A DNA stretch of 64,000 nt from assembly GCF_000524195.1 (NCBI RefSeq), contig NW_020170388.1, positions 625,402-689,401 on the forward strand, given 5' to 3'. This DNA comes from Echinococcus granulosus. Taxonomy: Eukaryota; Platyhelminthes; Cestoda; Cyclophyllidea; Taeniidae. The notes beneath the pieces were generated by a model. It did no database searches, was not told the origin of the DNA, and saw only the letters and a program-made list of their open reading frames with translations. A program made the translations under genes and the position numbers. The first letter of the stretch is position 1. Every line of letters begins with the position of its first letter. Shown piece after piece: positions 1 to 12,703 of this stretch.

Positions 1-2
1 CC

Positions 3-3000
3 TCGAAGGATCCTAGTGGGAAGCCGTCCGTTGAGCTTCCCTCTAGTCTTCCTCATGTGGAAACTGCAACCGCTGCTACTCGCCTTCCAAAAGTTGCTAG
101 TGAGGCCAAGGTGTCGGCACAACCGGCCAAACCTATCGATCGTTCCTCCCTGTTGCATGCCTATCAGAAGAAGATCAGCTCCGGCAAGGAAAAGGATATC
201 ATTAATCTCCTTGTAGTGGGTGGGTTGACTCTCCTTGCCCGTTTACACATGGATTAATCGACATTCTAATCTCTTGTCCGTTGCAGGTCATGTTGACGCT
301 GGAAAGAGTACTCTGATGGGAAATGTTTTGTGTCAGCTGGGTCACGTTAGCGAGAAGCAGCTGGCCAAGTATCAGTGGGAAGCGCAGAAGATTGGAAAGG
401 CCTCCTTTGCCTACGCCTGGGTGCTAGATCAGACATCGGAGGAGAGATCGCGAGGCATTACCATGGATATAGCGCAGATAGCCTTTGAGACCCACTCTAA
501 GAGGGTGCGTTACCTCTTTTATAGTTTCTATTCTCGGTGAAAACTTCATTCGTTAAGGTTTCAAAGTTTTGTTAAAGTAAAAACCTCTATCACCTATTGA
601 TCCCACTGTAGCTTAAGTAGAACTCCAATAATCCTTTGTTTCACTCAACATTTCTGCTTAGAAACAGGTTTGAGGTTGTCACGTTGAAATGAAATGATGT
701 GATTACTACCCGCATTCTCTATCACGCTTCGTAGTTACTTATTATAGCTTCTTGATCTGGACTTTACCGAAAAATGTTGATTCGATCCCGTTATCTCCAT
801 CGTAGAACCATGCTGCACTAGATGTTAAATGTGAAGAAGCACTAATGCAGGATTTCCTGTTTCATTTTCTGTTTTCTGTTGTGGTTTTGGCGGGACGCAG
901 AATATGGGTCAATTCCTGCTTTCATCATATTTAGGGTTTGTAAAGTTGTAAAGATCACCTTATTTGGTTCCCGTACTTTTATCTAGCTCTGATCACTTGA
1001 TTTTCATTGTAAAGATGAGTGTTTCAGTTGCGAAATCTAGGGACTTTTGTGAGTTTTGAGAATGGCAAATGCAAAAGGATATCCTTGTTTTTTTTTCGGG
1101 TTTCCTGAATCATGGTGTTTAACTTTATTCGTAGTTATTCTGGTGCTGTTATAGCTCACGAATTTGTAATTACAATGTTGAAGATGGAGATTTTGTTGCT
1201 ACTCCATCCCTTCTGAAAAATATTAGCATTGCGTGTTAGAATGCAGAAGCATTCATCGTGCCTATTTGTTTTGGGGTGTTTTTTTAGTCATTATTTTGAG
1301 CAAACAGGTGTCTTGCTTTCTAGGAGTCCGATTTTGCTGGGGTCTCAGAAAATCCACAAATTTCTAGGTGTTCTCTCGCATGTGGTTTCTTATATCCATC
1401 GTTTTTAAGTGGTACTGTTGACTTATTTCTATACCACTTAGCTTTATTCAAACTTTCGGCACTGCCCTTTTCTTCATCCCCAATTAAATTTCTTTTATTC
1501 GAATTTTCGCAGTTTAATCCGGCATAACATATTGGTGAGATAAAGGATTGGCTCATCAGCACAGTTCATAAGATGGCTTCCAATGTTTCCTCCAACTCTG
1601 AAATCTGCTTATATACTCCGATTTCTTTAATCAGCAGATGAAATTGCTTTGAATCCTTCCTAACTTTACCTATAACGCACTGTTAAGGCATCAGTGACTG
1701 AAAGGAACTTAGGCTTCTATCCGTGTATCAATTTTGTGTCCATAACTTCATTATATTCGTACCTTCTCTTCTGGTTTAACTGCCACCTAATTTAATCTTT
1801 GGTGAGTCCCTATTTCTCTTTTTATTAGCAAGATCATTCATCTTTTTCTCCATCTACTAAATTCAATAATTTGGAGATCTTCGAGACAGTCAATTCGATA
1901 AAGATGCTTGTCAGCAGCTTTTTTCTTATTTCGACGTACTGGTTTAGGACCCTTCTGATTTTGTTTGAGGACATTTATACCCAGAATTGTGTACGACTCT
2001 GTATCAACACATTTGTTGCATCACTGTCCTAGACATTTGCGTCTTTGCGATTCAGATTTAAAGGTGAAGTCAACTTACGTCTGGTTTCTCCTATATCTTA
2101 GGCGTCTGTATTTCCTCCAATTTTAGAATCGCAATTAAAGGCTTCTTTGTTCCCTCTAATTGTTCGCGTTGTTTTTTTTATCCGAAGGTGGTCCTTCTAG
2201 ACGCCCCAGGTCACCGGGATTTCGTGCCACAGGTGATTGGCGGTGCGGCCCAAGCAGACGTCGCTCTGCTGGTTGTCAACGCCACCTCGGGTGAGTTCGA
2301 GACCGGTATGCAATTATCCGGAGGCCAGACTCAGGAACACGCGCGCCTTGTGCGTCTTCTTGGCGTCTCGCGCCTTATCGTAGCGGTGAATAAGATGGAC
2401 ACGGTCTCCTGGTCTCAGTCCCGTTTCGAGGAGATCCGTACCGTTATGATGCGTATGCTGAAGACTATCAATCAGCCCGATGTGGTCTTCTGCCCTGTCT
2501 CCGGTCTCTATGGTGTTAATCTGTTGCATTCATCGGACACCCCCCCAGAGAGGGATATTCAACATCTTGCTCCGTGGTATAGTGGACCCTGTCTTTTAGA
2601 CATCATCGGTGAGTTCTAAACACTGTCGGAAATTCCTAATATTCCTCACAAAGTCATCAGCAGGCATAATTTTACAGACAGTCTGGACAAGGTAGAGCGG
2701 CCGGTTGATGCACCCTTCCGTTTCGTCGTAAGCGATATCTTCAAACCAATTGGCTCCTCGGTACCAATAGTAGCGGGCCGTGTCGTTTCTGGCGCTGTAT
2801 CGGCGGGTGTGAACCTCCCCACCAGTAAAATTATCTGTCTACCCTCCGGTCAAACAGGTACAGTTCGATCGATTCGTTCGCTGGCTGCTGTCCCTAGCGA
2901 TGGTGGTGGTAGTGGAACAGGTGTGTTGGACATCATTTTGCCCTATGCGTTTGCTGGTGATCAAGTCGGTCTGATGCTCTCTGGCCTTGACGCGGATCTC

Positions 3001-3477
3001 GCGCTGACTCCTGGTGATGTCATCTGTGATCCTGATCCGCCTCTTGCCTCAGTCACAACTCGTTTGCGTGCGAAAGTTCTCATCTTCGATGTTCAACAAC
3101 CAATCACGAGGGGATATCCTGTCATATTCTACTACCACTGTTCTTCTGTACCTGCCGTCATCACAAAACTCCTGTCCGCGACTGTGAAAGACGAAGAGCG
3201 TGGCAAGAAAGATGTCGTCAAACCGAGGTGGGGATTCCGATTCCTCAAATGTGACGCCTGAATAATTTGAATTGTTATCCTATGGTCGCGTATTACTCAT
3301 CATAGGTGCTTGTTGGGGCGTTGCACCGCTGAAATTGAACTCGCATTGGAATCACCTGTGTGTGTGGAGATCTACGATGTCTGTAAACCACTTGGTCGGT
3401 TCGTGCTACGCGTGGGAGGGGAATCTATTGCTGGTGGAACTATCGTTGCTGTAAGTTTATTAAAAAGTAGTTTTTAA
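3..3477 (+). CDS. HBS1L: HBS1-like translational GTPase, 3' part, five exons (5' end outside window)
   Basis: Exons read as 3-219, 287-504, 2188-2608, 2678-3227 and 3306-3477, all with GT-AG introns and one continuous frame of 525 residues plus stop. GTPase motifs are all present (window numbering): GHVDAGKS at 73-80, GIT at 129-131, DAPGH at 150-154 with the catalytic His, NKMD at 213-216, SGL at 250-252. The N-terminal lead (about 30 residues ending in [11 protein letters not shown]), the phrase [12 protein letters not shown] and the C-terminal beta-barrel domains with [16 protein letters not shown] match HBS1 rather than eEF1A or eRF3. Family knowledge: HBS1 is cytosolic, binds Pelota/Dom34 and delivers it to stalled ribosomes for no-go and non-stop decay. 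The upstream N-terminal part and start codon lie before the window. The exact last codons are uncertain: GTAAGT at 3451 could be a donor (see 4259-4310). Identity is very likely; exon borders are inferred by eye. Confidence 0.95.
505..2187 (+). other. HBS1L intron 2 (1683 bp)
   Basis: The donor GTGCGT follows codon AGG at 502-504 and the acceptor is a T-rich run ending in AAG before 2188. The other three introns here are only 67, 69 and 78 bp, so this one is more than 20 times longer. I see no repeat, RNA gene or convincing nested ORF in it. The minus-strand frame at 1320-1562 has no protein-like features. Confidence 0.9.
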
Positions 3478-3482
3478 ACTGT

Positions 3483-3488
3483 AATAAA
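3483..3488 (+). terminator. AATAAA polyadenylation signal just after HBS1L stop
   Basis: A canonical AATAAA lies 5 bp after the TAA stop at 3475-3477. It would give a very short 3' UTR and supports the reading in which the last exon runs into the stop at 3477. Inference only; cleavage is not shown. Confidence 0.4.
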
Positions 3489-4258
3489 ATGAGATAGCCG
3501 AGGAATCACGCTTGAAATGCTCATTTACCTGTGTTTGCAGTGCTAGTGTGATTGAATTTAGAAGTACTTTCTTGGTTTTCTCAAAAATTGGTTCAATGAC
3601 TAGGAGTCGTGTAACTCGGTGGTTTAGTAACTGCCTTCTTTTTTGAGCACCGTTGGCTGTGAGTTATGTGCTGAGGCGGGAATGTTGATCTCTTCATTCC
3701 TTGGTGAGATTAGTTCCCATTTCCTTAATCATTAATCATCCCATCACCCTGACAAGTTGCACCGGACGTACGTCCTTGGTAAATCCAATTGATCGCTTAT
3801 CACGAGACAAATCCTGTGAGTTTGCCGGTATCAGACTTTGCCCAATCGGGAGTTGGATCCGTTTTTAGAAATATTGAATTGGTTGAAACTTGTTTTAAGT
3901 AAAGTTTGAGAAGACACCTTTACTGTGTGATTTTGCTTCAGGTAGCCTAATATTGTCAGAGTTGCATGACCCGTCATTTGTTTCACATATATTCTTAGGT
4001 CATCATTCAGGTTCACATAGAATAAACACCTTTTATTTGTCTCACATTTGTACCCATTTTCCTAATTAACCGCGGTTTTGTAAAAACAAATGCTGCTCCA
4101 AACGATTGTTTAGGAAAGAGCCGCATTCCAAAACATGCCGGGCTGACGCTTAAATGTGAATAGGGCTGAACTTCTAACATTTTGGTTCCAAGTGCACTAG
4201 GGAAGCTGGCCTTTGTTGTTCGCTCCTAATCCAATTGCGTGGCTTTTCTTTATTTCAG

Positions 4259-4310
4259 CTAAAACGAGGAAAAATCGGTTCGGTGCCTATTCAGTCTGAA
4301 GTGAAATAAA
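4259..4310 (+). other. Possible alternative terminal exon of HBS1L
   Basis: The bases 3451-3456 are a perfect GTAAGT donor in phase 0 after ...GGTIVA. At 4245-4258 there is a pyrimidine-rich acceptor ending in TTTCAG, and the following frame reads 16 codons (LKRGKIGSVPIQSEVK) to a TAA at 4307-4309, overlapping an AATAAA at 4305-4310. The known HBS1 family ends only a few residues after the IAGG segment, so both ends are acceptable by length. Choosing between them needs transcript reads. Confidence 0.3.
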
Positions 4311-5923
4311 GCTAGTGAAGCTATTCGCTGCTCTCTTTTCGCCGTCTTTCATACCTCCAAATGCAAAAATGAATATGCTTTCTTGCCAGATGTCGGAAGC
4401 AATGGTTCTTTGACTTTATCCTCTCCCTTAGTGCGTTCGTGGCCCCTACCGATCACCGCCCTGCCGTTCCCGCTGTTCCACAGCCTTGATCGCCTTTGTA
4501 TTTTATTTGGTTTGGCAATACAGGTGTTGGTTATATCGTAAATATAACTACCTTTTGAGTTTATCTGATTGGCAGGTAATTGTGGCTGGTCGTCTAGCCC
4601 TTGAACGTTAAGTTGGCGGTGTTTATACTCTGGTTTTGGGCCTACTTTGGCATCTTAACTGGGACGCCTTTTCTACTTACAAATTGTTAGTAGGCTAAGG
4701 CGATTCTTGATTTTCATGGAACGGGTGGTAATTGCGGACACCTTGAAATAGGCAGCATGTTATCTACTAGCGTCGTGCGTGTCTACTTGGTTTTCCTACT
4801 TGAGTCCGGGTCTGCAAATGTGTGGCATGTGCTCTTCACCATTTCATGATGGATGATTCCACCAAAGTCATTTACTTTCTTTGTCTGGCAATATTTTTAG
4901 TCTTTGAACTGTGATTAAATTAGTCATTTTTTTACTATAACTATTGCAGTTACAGCTGGTTTTCCTCTGAGATCCTGATAGTGAGGGGTGTTAATATGAA
5001 GGACTCTGTTGAAGCTAAGTAATGCTACACATTCCCGATGGACTGCACTAAGGACCGTCAATTGGTAGTGTCCAATGTTGAAGTAAAAGGCTTATCGGTT
5101 AAGGTATCAGGATTTTAAAGTTCTGGCAATCGTAGAGTCTGATTTAGTTTAAGCATCTCGTAATTCGTTGGTAAGGATTTTTGGAAGCTAGTCGTCAGCT
5201 TCCCATGAGTGTATTTTATACTTTCGGTTTAATTTTATATTTATCTCACAGCAAAATATGTCTACTTTTAAGTTAAACTACTACTTATGGCGAGCTAGTG
5301 CAGCGTAGGAATTTGTAGCTTGTGCTTTCTTTCAACGCTATGGTACTAGACTTGGCTGATTTCCGCCTTCTATGTTATTGAGATATAAATTAAATGCAGC
5401 AAAGAAAAACTTCGTTGTTGCAGCTACCTTGGGGTACTGACTGCGGACAAAAAACCCAGGCATCACGTGTAGAAGGAAAGGTAGTTTTCTGTGACTCAGC
5501 TTTTCGGAAAATAGAGAAGCATTTTCCCGGTCATTGCTCTAAGGATGATTTCTCGAAAGTTTGGGAGTTTTATGAAATCATGTGCGACTTTAATAGTAGG
5601 AAAGTTCTGCTCAACTAAATTGCTTTTAGACAGGGGAAATAAATCCAGTATCCTTAAAGTCTGGGATTAATTGTTCTGCACTTTTTGGGATTCCAGCTCG
5701 ACTATATTGTCAGCATCAGTGCAGGGGTATTGCGAATTTCAGGATGAAAGAAATAAAGGGCCGTTTAGTTAATTTAAGCCGAAGGTGAAATCCTAAAGAA
5801 ACAAAATTTTCTAATGAGCATACCATAAGTATGTGAAAAGCGTATCTTGTGTTTATGAGTCAAACTGATGCACTGCTTTTAGTACAGTTGAGATAAAGGA
5901 TTTCAGTAGTATATCATACATAC
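4311..5923. other. Intergenic, no gene seen
   Basis: AT-rich sequence. There is one GC-rich patch at 4430-4500 preceded by a pyrimidine tract ending in TTAG; it has open frames of about 30 codons but no consistent exon. Nothing else supportable. Confidence 0.5.
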
Positions 5924-7031
5924 TTAATTCGTTAGCAAATATATAGTGGTATGCTTTGATTCCGCGGACACTTTAAGGTTCGCCATTGTACTTGCACTGG
6001 GTAGCATGGTCTCCGAGCCGTGACAGTAGCTTCTCAGCCCTTCTGTACACCAGTATCATATCATCCGCCATGCTCCTATGATGGCTTTGGAATGCAGGGA
6101 GGACTCATGGCTCCACAGTCATAGTAGCAGAAAAAATCTAATCCTAAAGGGCAGCTTCTCTGATTTCCATGGCTGAATGCCAACCCTTAACGGGATGGAA
6201 GAAGAGCATATGCTGTAGATGGGCGAATATGTGACGATCCTCGACAGAAGGTTTGACAATCACGTCCGCCTTCAGCAACTAACCCATTCCAGTATTCTGC
6301 GAGAATTCTAATAACAAATGAATAGACACTAGCCGTGAACCATTTGGATGAGTTCGTTACGGAGCAGCCTGCTGTATCTGTATGGAGACATCATTCATGA
6401 GAATTCGCGATACCTCCTCCGCTTTACCACCTGGACAAAACACAGACAGATGTATGGCTGGGATGCATTGACGTGAGAACAGTGGCCTGAGGGAATAGTC
6501 GCCAAACCCCATCCCCACGAAACTATTTTAAAACCAGTCCTTTAATGAATGATTGCTGTTGGGCCAGTGTTACTAGCCATGAAAATACAGGATGGCCTGC
6601 ACATTTCCCTTCCACTAATACAGTCCCCAAACAGGACAAACTCACCGATTTGGTGGAATTGCTAAAGGGTTTGTGTGATACTGGAGCCAAAATCCTCTCT
6701 GTTGAACGCATCTTTGATGGCTGGTGCAGGTGTCTCGTGGAAGCTTTTCTTACGGCACCGACTACGTTGCAATGGCCAACTGGAGAGGTTGACCAAGGAT
6801 TGTGCCGTGGACGACGTTTAAAAGGAGAGAGGAACTATGTGGTACCTTGACGATTCATTTAATTTTACGTTTCGATTAAGTGGGCACCCAAGGCTACGAT
6901 TTGTACTTTTGCTCTGGAGTATAGCCTCCGGGCCATGCCGGACGCATTCAGCTCTCCTCTACCCGGGTAATACCTTTTCTGCCCTAGCATTATGACTTCT
7001 TTCGACAACGGGAATGACTCACTGCGGTACA
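5924..7031 (+). mobile_element. TRIM-like LTR element, near complete copy P1
   Basis: Two direct terminal repeats flank a non-coding interior: left about 5924-6117, right 6848-7031 (184 bp, starting TTGAC... and ending ...GGTACA). Both carry the family core GGCATGGCCTCCGGGCCATG-like block followed by CAGCCCTTCTGTAC-like sequence. Just after the left repeat (6122-6133) is TAGTAGCAGAAA, one mismatch in the first ten bases from a primer site for initiator Met tRNA. A purine run (AAAAGGAGAGAGGAA) lies about 20 bp before the right repeat. The 101-codon frame inside (6545-6850) is not shared by other copies and is not called as a gene. Structure matches a terminal-repeat retrotransposon in miniature, which depends on another element for its enzymes. 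Confidence 0.75.
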
Positions 7032-7713
7032 GTAAATAAGTGAAAAGGTGCATTCACGACCTGGATTAATAAAATCATCGTTTCTGTAAAAAAATTATCT
7101 TAGTCATCATTTTAAAAACTGGAAAAGTAATCTTAGTCTTTTAAAATGCATGTCTAAGCTTTTATTGAAAACATCCTTTGATGTTTTCCCACATTTAACT
7201 CATAATCAAAAGGCTTTACAAAAATTATATTAATTCGGCAAATTAAAACACAAGTTATTTGTTAGTACTTGCCATCATCATTAATCATTTATGTTTGCGA
7301 GAGCCCCAGGATTTGTGTCCTAAGACGGCGATGGGATGTGGTTGCTCGGCTGGCCAATAGCCTCCTCGTAGAAAAACTTCAAGATCTTTCGTGCAGTGAA
7401 AATGAGGCTTCCTCAATGTGACTCATGAGCCGGCAGTGACTAACTTAGGAGGGGCATTACGGTCCTACCTTTTACAGCCACTTGCCAATTCATACTCCGC
7501 GGTAGTTTTGAGGCAATCCCTCTGAATACTCATGCGTTCGCTAGATCTCTTCGTTTCCAAAAAATGCAAATAGTGCTTTTGCCGAAAATTTATGAAATGT
7601 TTTTAATGTTCTAGCTCTCATTCGCCATACTTTTACATTCTTTCTTTGTGAAGTGATCTAGGTTTGTGCAGTAATATGGTTAAAAGTTTTTCAACTGACG
7701 TATTGTAATATCT
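7032..7713. other. Intergenic, nothing seen
   Basis: AT-rich with no open frame or repeat that I can support. A GC-richer patch around 7300-7500 has no coding signal. Confidence 0.5.
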
Positions 7714-7899
7714 TGATTAGTTATTTATTTCCTTGTTTTGGTTTTTGGAGCACGCAAGCGTCCGACTTTGCACTTCCTCTGGGAGGCATGGCTTCCAGGC
7801 CATGCTGATAGCCCCTCAGCCTTTCTGTACTCTGATAATGCATATGCTGCCCAAGCATTATCTTCTCCTTCGTCTTCAGTAAAGACTCAGGGACTTACA
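7714..7899 (+). mobile_element. Solo LTR of the TRIM-like family
   Basis: 186 bp beginning TGATTAG and ending ...GGACTTACA, colinear with the P1 right repeat, including GGCATGGCTTCCAGGCCATG and CAGCCTTTCTGTAC. No family interior follows, so it reads as the product of recombination between two LTRs. It is one of the best preserved LTRs here and fixes the LTR length near 185 bp. Confidence 0.75.
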
Positions 7900-8939
7900 G
7901 TACAATAGATAAGTCGAAATCCCTAATCACTAATGTTGTAAAAGATGGATGAAGTTCTTTTCTCCGGTATATTTGTATTAAGAAGGTTTCCGCTCATCAT
8001 TTTTGGTATTTTGTTTTAGCCAATGCCTTTCAATTCTTTCCTGGACCACCAAGTAATTCAATGTCTAAAAAACGCAGGAATGAGCGGGTTTTATCAATTC
8101 TGGTTGGCTATAATGAGGTTAAAACTTTTATACTTAAGTAAAGGAACTATTGGTCCGTTTTCTTCAGTTAAAAAGGAGTGAACAAATAGATCTACATGTT
8201 TCCTTTTGCAGCATTTACAAAAGACAAAGAACCATTTCATGCCAGTTATTCTCAGACTTTCTTAAGTTGTCATTCCAGCTGAAACGGGACAGGTGAAGTT
8301 CCACATGTACGGCGCTAGGACCCACTTATTTGAGACCAACCCAACCTTCTTGATAACTGGTCGGACCAATTCGTATAGCAAATTAGCTACATGGATGTAA
8401 AGTAATACGATGCCCTTGGATTGAGTATCGTATCATTACAGTAACTAAATGGTAGACTAACTGACAGCTGGTCTTATATTAGGACGATAACAGGTTTGGA
8501 CAGTAGCTGTTGATTCTTTCCTGAGACCCTGGGGACACAAACACTGGAATGGCCAACTCTATAGCTGGTAAACAAAACCTTAATATGATTTGCATTTAAT
8601 CTGTTATGTACTTTTTTTCCTGGCTGAAGCTCATGTGAATTTACTACATTCACCCCGTTTTGATAAGTGCATAACTTCTCCTTTGCCACAGTGCCTTCAA
8701 CTTGAGGCGTTTTAAACCGTCGAATTTTGTAAATCGACTTTCTTGTTGTTTCCACCACTGTCACATTTTTAGAATTAATTGCAATCGCATAGACATACAG
8801 TAAATCCTATATCTAGTAAGAATTTCCCTCGTTAGTTTAAAGGTAGCTCTAGGGGTAAACACTTTGCAATTCTATTTTGCAAAAAACTGATTACGACGGG
8901 CGATAAAATATTTTTTGTCTTCTACTTTATTCGCGTTCA
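7900..8939. other. Intergenic, nothing seen
   Basis: No supported feature. The 96-codon minus frame at 8474-8764 shows no domain, repeat or splice context and is probably chance. Confidence 0.5.
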
Positions 8940-9909
8940 TTGCAGTGCAGTGTTTCAAGCCATTCCTAAAGTCCAAAGGAGTTAGCATACTGGAATGGAA
9001 AAATGTACTGGCATGGTCTGGAAGCCAAGCCGCCCAGCGGAATTGCAATGGCAGGATTTTAAGTACCCACAAAACCAAAGCGGGTAGTTAGACCAATCTC
9101 TTCCTTCGGGTTTCGTTCAATGCTCTCCCCTCGTTTAGTCTACCGCACCGACTACTTTGTGGTAGTCGGTGCTATGAGAAAGCCACCCACATACCAACGG
9201 CGTCAAGCATCGAATTCGCGTACAACTGAGAGGGCATCTGACTGCCACATCACCGATCACTCCTAGTAATTCAAATGGATCAAAGGTTTCGTCTTCTTTT
9301 GGAACTGCGTGGGGGAAGGGAAATGTGCAGATTATTTGGTTTGTCCGTCGCTAGGCGTTAGAACACTCACTAAAAAGCCGTCCTTTAATAAAGAATGGTG
9401 TTTAAAATAGTTTTTTGAGGATAAGGCTTCAAGGCTTGTCCTTTTTCCTACTTTTTTGCACTTTCGTTTTGCCAAGCCCTATCTATGCATGTTCTATCCA
9501 CCTAATGGAGAGAGGAGGTATTGTGTGTTCATTTGATTAACATCTTCATACAGGTAATGCGGACCGCTCCGTGATGAACTTAACCGGATGGTTCACGGCT
9601 GATGTCCTTTCAAACGTTAATTGCATTCTGGCAGTTGCCGAAGGTAGACATCATTTTCAATTCTTTCATAAGAGGGTATCTTATAATCTCTTATTCGCAG
9701 CATATATCTTTCCTCGGTCACGTCGTGGTTTAGCACATAAACCAAGATAGTTTTTTATGGTGAGGTCTGCTTTTCTTTTTTACCAATGCAGTACACTGAG
9801 TCTTTCCCGAAGCTGCTGGCCTGGCTGGGAGACCTTGCCGCCGGAGAAAATATAATAGCAGAGACCCAAGTGCTCACAAAACTAAAACGAAGAGTTAAAC
9901 TAGACACCA
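8940..9909 (-). mobile_element. TRIM-like LTR element, copy M1
   Basis: Reverse-strand member. The 5' LTR (9787-9909, shortened by an internal deletion) ends in TGCA and is followed by TTGGTA, the start of the primer site. The 3' LTR spans about 8940-9095 and starts near TTGGTTTTGTGGGTACTT. The interior matches other copies in segments such as the GGAACTG...GGGGAAGG block. A perfect 11-bp hairpin (9145-9172) lies near the 3' end of the interior. Confidence 0.7.
9145..9172. repeat. Perfect 11-bp inverted repeat inside element M1
   Basis: GCACCGACTAC, a 6-nt loop, then GTAGTCGGTGC. Other copies have imperfect versions at the same place (for example ACCGACTACGTTGCAATGGC in P1), so the hairpin may be ancestral to the family and sits upstream of the 3' LTR. 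Confidence 0.7.
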
Positions 9910-12703
9910 AAGTATCGCAGTGCTTTATTTGGAATCTATCAACCAGATTGGGATGATAAAGCTCGACTAAACTGATTTCTACCAGCATTTTTCCAGATCT
10001 AAAGAGTAACTAAGTCTTACAACTGAAGCAGATACCTTGTTGCAATATGAAAAAGAATTCTGGATTCATAGTTTACGATCGACACGGTCTTTCAATCGCC
10101 ATCTTGTAGTTCATTTTTCCTCCAAACCCATTAAAACAGAAGTTTTTAAAAATGCCAGGAATTTCATGGATATCAGCAAAAGAATTTAATTTAGCATAGG
10201 ATATATCGCAGTTTGAAAATAGCTTTAGGTGCCGTTCGCTCTACTGAAATGATATAAGCATACCAAAAATAGGTTTACAGACATTTACTTTTTAATAATA
10301 AACGTTTCTCAGTTAATGAGGAATTGGGAATTTCTGCAAGGGTACAACTTTGCCTGATTCCACACATTTTTTGACAACTTTTCATTCCATACTTGTAATT
10401 AAATGGTGTTAGTACCTGGTTTTGTACACCTGCTCTCGTCCAGCCCAAAGTGAGGTGTGGTGTCCCACTTTCTTGCCTCTAGCTGAAGTACTAGGCAATT
10501 ATGACCCACCAACATTTAAGAATCGGGAATAATTTGAATGCTTTTTTTAGCATCGGCATTTATTTATTTTATGGATCTTGTTGCCAAGATGCGCCATAAT
10601 GACTGCCATCGACAAACGACCTCATAAAAAACTCATTTTAACAGGCCGGCCTGGATGACGAGGTGCAATGATGCTTCCCGGCGGATAGCACGTGATTTTG
10701 GAGACTTTAAAGGAAACTCGGCAACCAATTTATTCTGACTGCGGCATTCGCTGCTGCTAAATTTGGTGATTAATGCTTTATGAAGGTGAATTCGGGTGGT
10801 TAGATATCTTTTTAGAGGGTAGGAGATATGAGCTTAAAGCTGTACTTATTGTTCAATATTTAAAATCGCTTTTACATTTTAACCTAGGCAGATGGATTGA
10901 TGGATAAGAAGTAGCTAAAGCCATTACAACACCCTGGTCACCCTTGTGTATGCAAAAGGGTACACCGGTCTGGAAGGATTAGTAAGGGTGATGTGAACGG
11001 GACGTTATGGTACTACCGTAGTGGCCGAACAGTGGAGGTTGTAGAAGCGATATAGTTAAAATAAAAATTATTTCATTGCCTAGTCTCCTTCCACTTTAAT
11101 TGTCTTCCTCGACTCCGCCCATTTTAGTCGTCACAATGGCGAAGGTACCTCTAAAAATCACCCACTATCCAGGACCACTGATCATTTGCTTACTTCTCAT
11201 CAATGTGAATTGACATGTAATTGCAACGATGGCAAGGCATCTCGTGGATTTCTATGCGTTTACCCCTTAGGGTCCTTTGCAAATTGAATTATAGAAATTA
11301 TGCTTGCTTTGTGGTGCTCTTCAAGAAGTGCCCTGTCAAATCAGTAATGAAACGTTGTTCATTTGAGTTACTATCGCCTGTTCGGAACGTGGAAATTTTT
11401 CATCCCACCACAGGTAGGAATTTTGTCAGCTGCATAACTAACCATTATACGATACTCAAAGCCTAAACAGCAGTCAAAGTAGTGGGATTTCAGCGGTTCT
11501 TCACTTTTAAGCCTTCACAAGTTTGGCCATCGACAGCATCTTTCTCATTCTGTGACATTTAAGTGCAGTCTCCAGTCAGCAAAATTGACATTGTTGTTGG
11601 GGGCACCTCCCACTGCCATTGACAGTACCTTCCGTCTCATCTCTGAAGACGTAGCAAGTCATGCCGATTTAGGAATGAGCTGTCGACATACAGGCTTACA
11701 TTCATTAAATATGTCCTAAGAAAGAAATTTCGTAATTCAAGTAGCCAAATTAACTTATTTTCAAAAACTAATTTGCCCTAAACGTAGTGTGAAGTCGAAA
11801 AGATTTGCCTGAGGCTAACCACTTGGTGAATGCGGAAGATGACGTTTAAAAAGTTGGAAATCCGCAACTTTTAACAACAAATTCCCTTAAGAATTCGCCC
11901 CGTATTCGCTTTGAATCAAATTGGAGTTTCATCAATTTTTGCAGCACATTAATTACAGTGAAAAAAAGATGACTAATAACTTATTTTGGCATCTGTCAAA
12001 AGTTAAATGCCTCCTGCCGTCAACATATTTAAATTAATGAGAGAGAAAAATGTCTTGTGACCTTTACCCTCTCTAACTGCCACCTGTCTTTTAGCTGGAA
12101 GGCAATAAGGTCATCAGTGAATTATGACAGAGGGGTATCTCGGGAAATGACTACTAAGGTGAACCTACAGCAGAGGTCGTTGATACTATCGTCTAGTAGA
12201 TTAGGCACTTAGGGCAAGTCCAATCCCTTTGAGTTCATAAGTAGGGTCATACCTTTGAAATGGCGTTTTTTAAATTAATTTTGTGTGCTGAAATTTGGAC
12301 ATGGACTTGAATAAATGAATGAGTTTTAAAATAAGTAGTAAGGAGCATATAGCTGACTTTATCATTAGTAATTTTACATCATGAATGACATTTTCACATC
12401 AATTTGACCTATATTTTGGGTTTTATTTATAAGAAATGGGGACAAATTAACTCATTTCCTCTATATTTAGACAAAACCTACAGTTTTTTAAATCTAAATT
12501 CCCTCTGATTATTGTTTGATGCAAATGTAGTATGATTACTAACATATTTTTGTAAAGTGGTAAACAATTAACTGCATCCAAGATTTAAAGATTTTATCGG
12601 TTTCCAGTGGATAAATTTTATCGCATTCAAGGGATCACAACTGTGACAATAACGAGACAACCCATCTCCTTCATGATGGGCAATAAGCTTCCGTGGTAGT
12701 ACT
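9910..12703. other. Intergenic, nothing supportable
   Basis: AT-rich with scattered GC-richer patches (10640-10700, 10920-11040) that look like old decayed repeats but could not be matched to the other families here. The 81-codon frame at 11221-11466 has no protein-like features. Confidence 0.5.

Noticed and set aside
781..800. GATTCGATCCCG resembling a tRNA T-loop
   Set aside because: No acceptor stem, D arm or anticodon arm can be built around it.
6545..6850. 101-codon frame inside TRIM copy P1, considered as an element-encoded protein
   Set aside because: Stops and shifts at the same place in P2, P3, P4 and M2; the family interior is non-coding.
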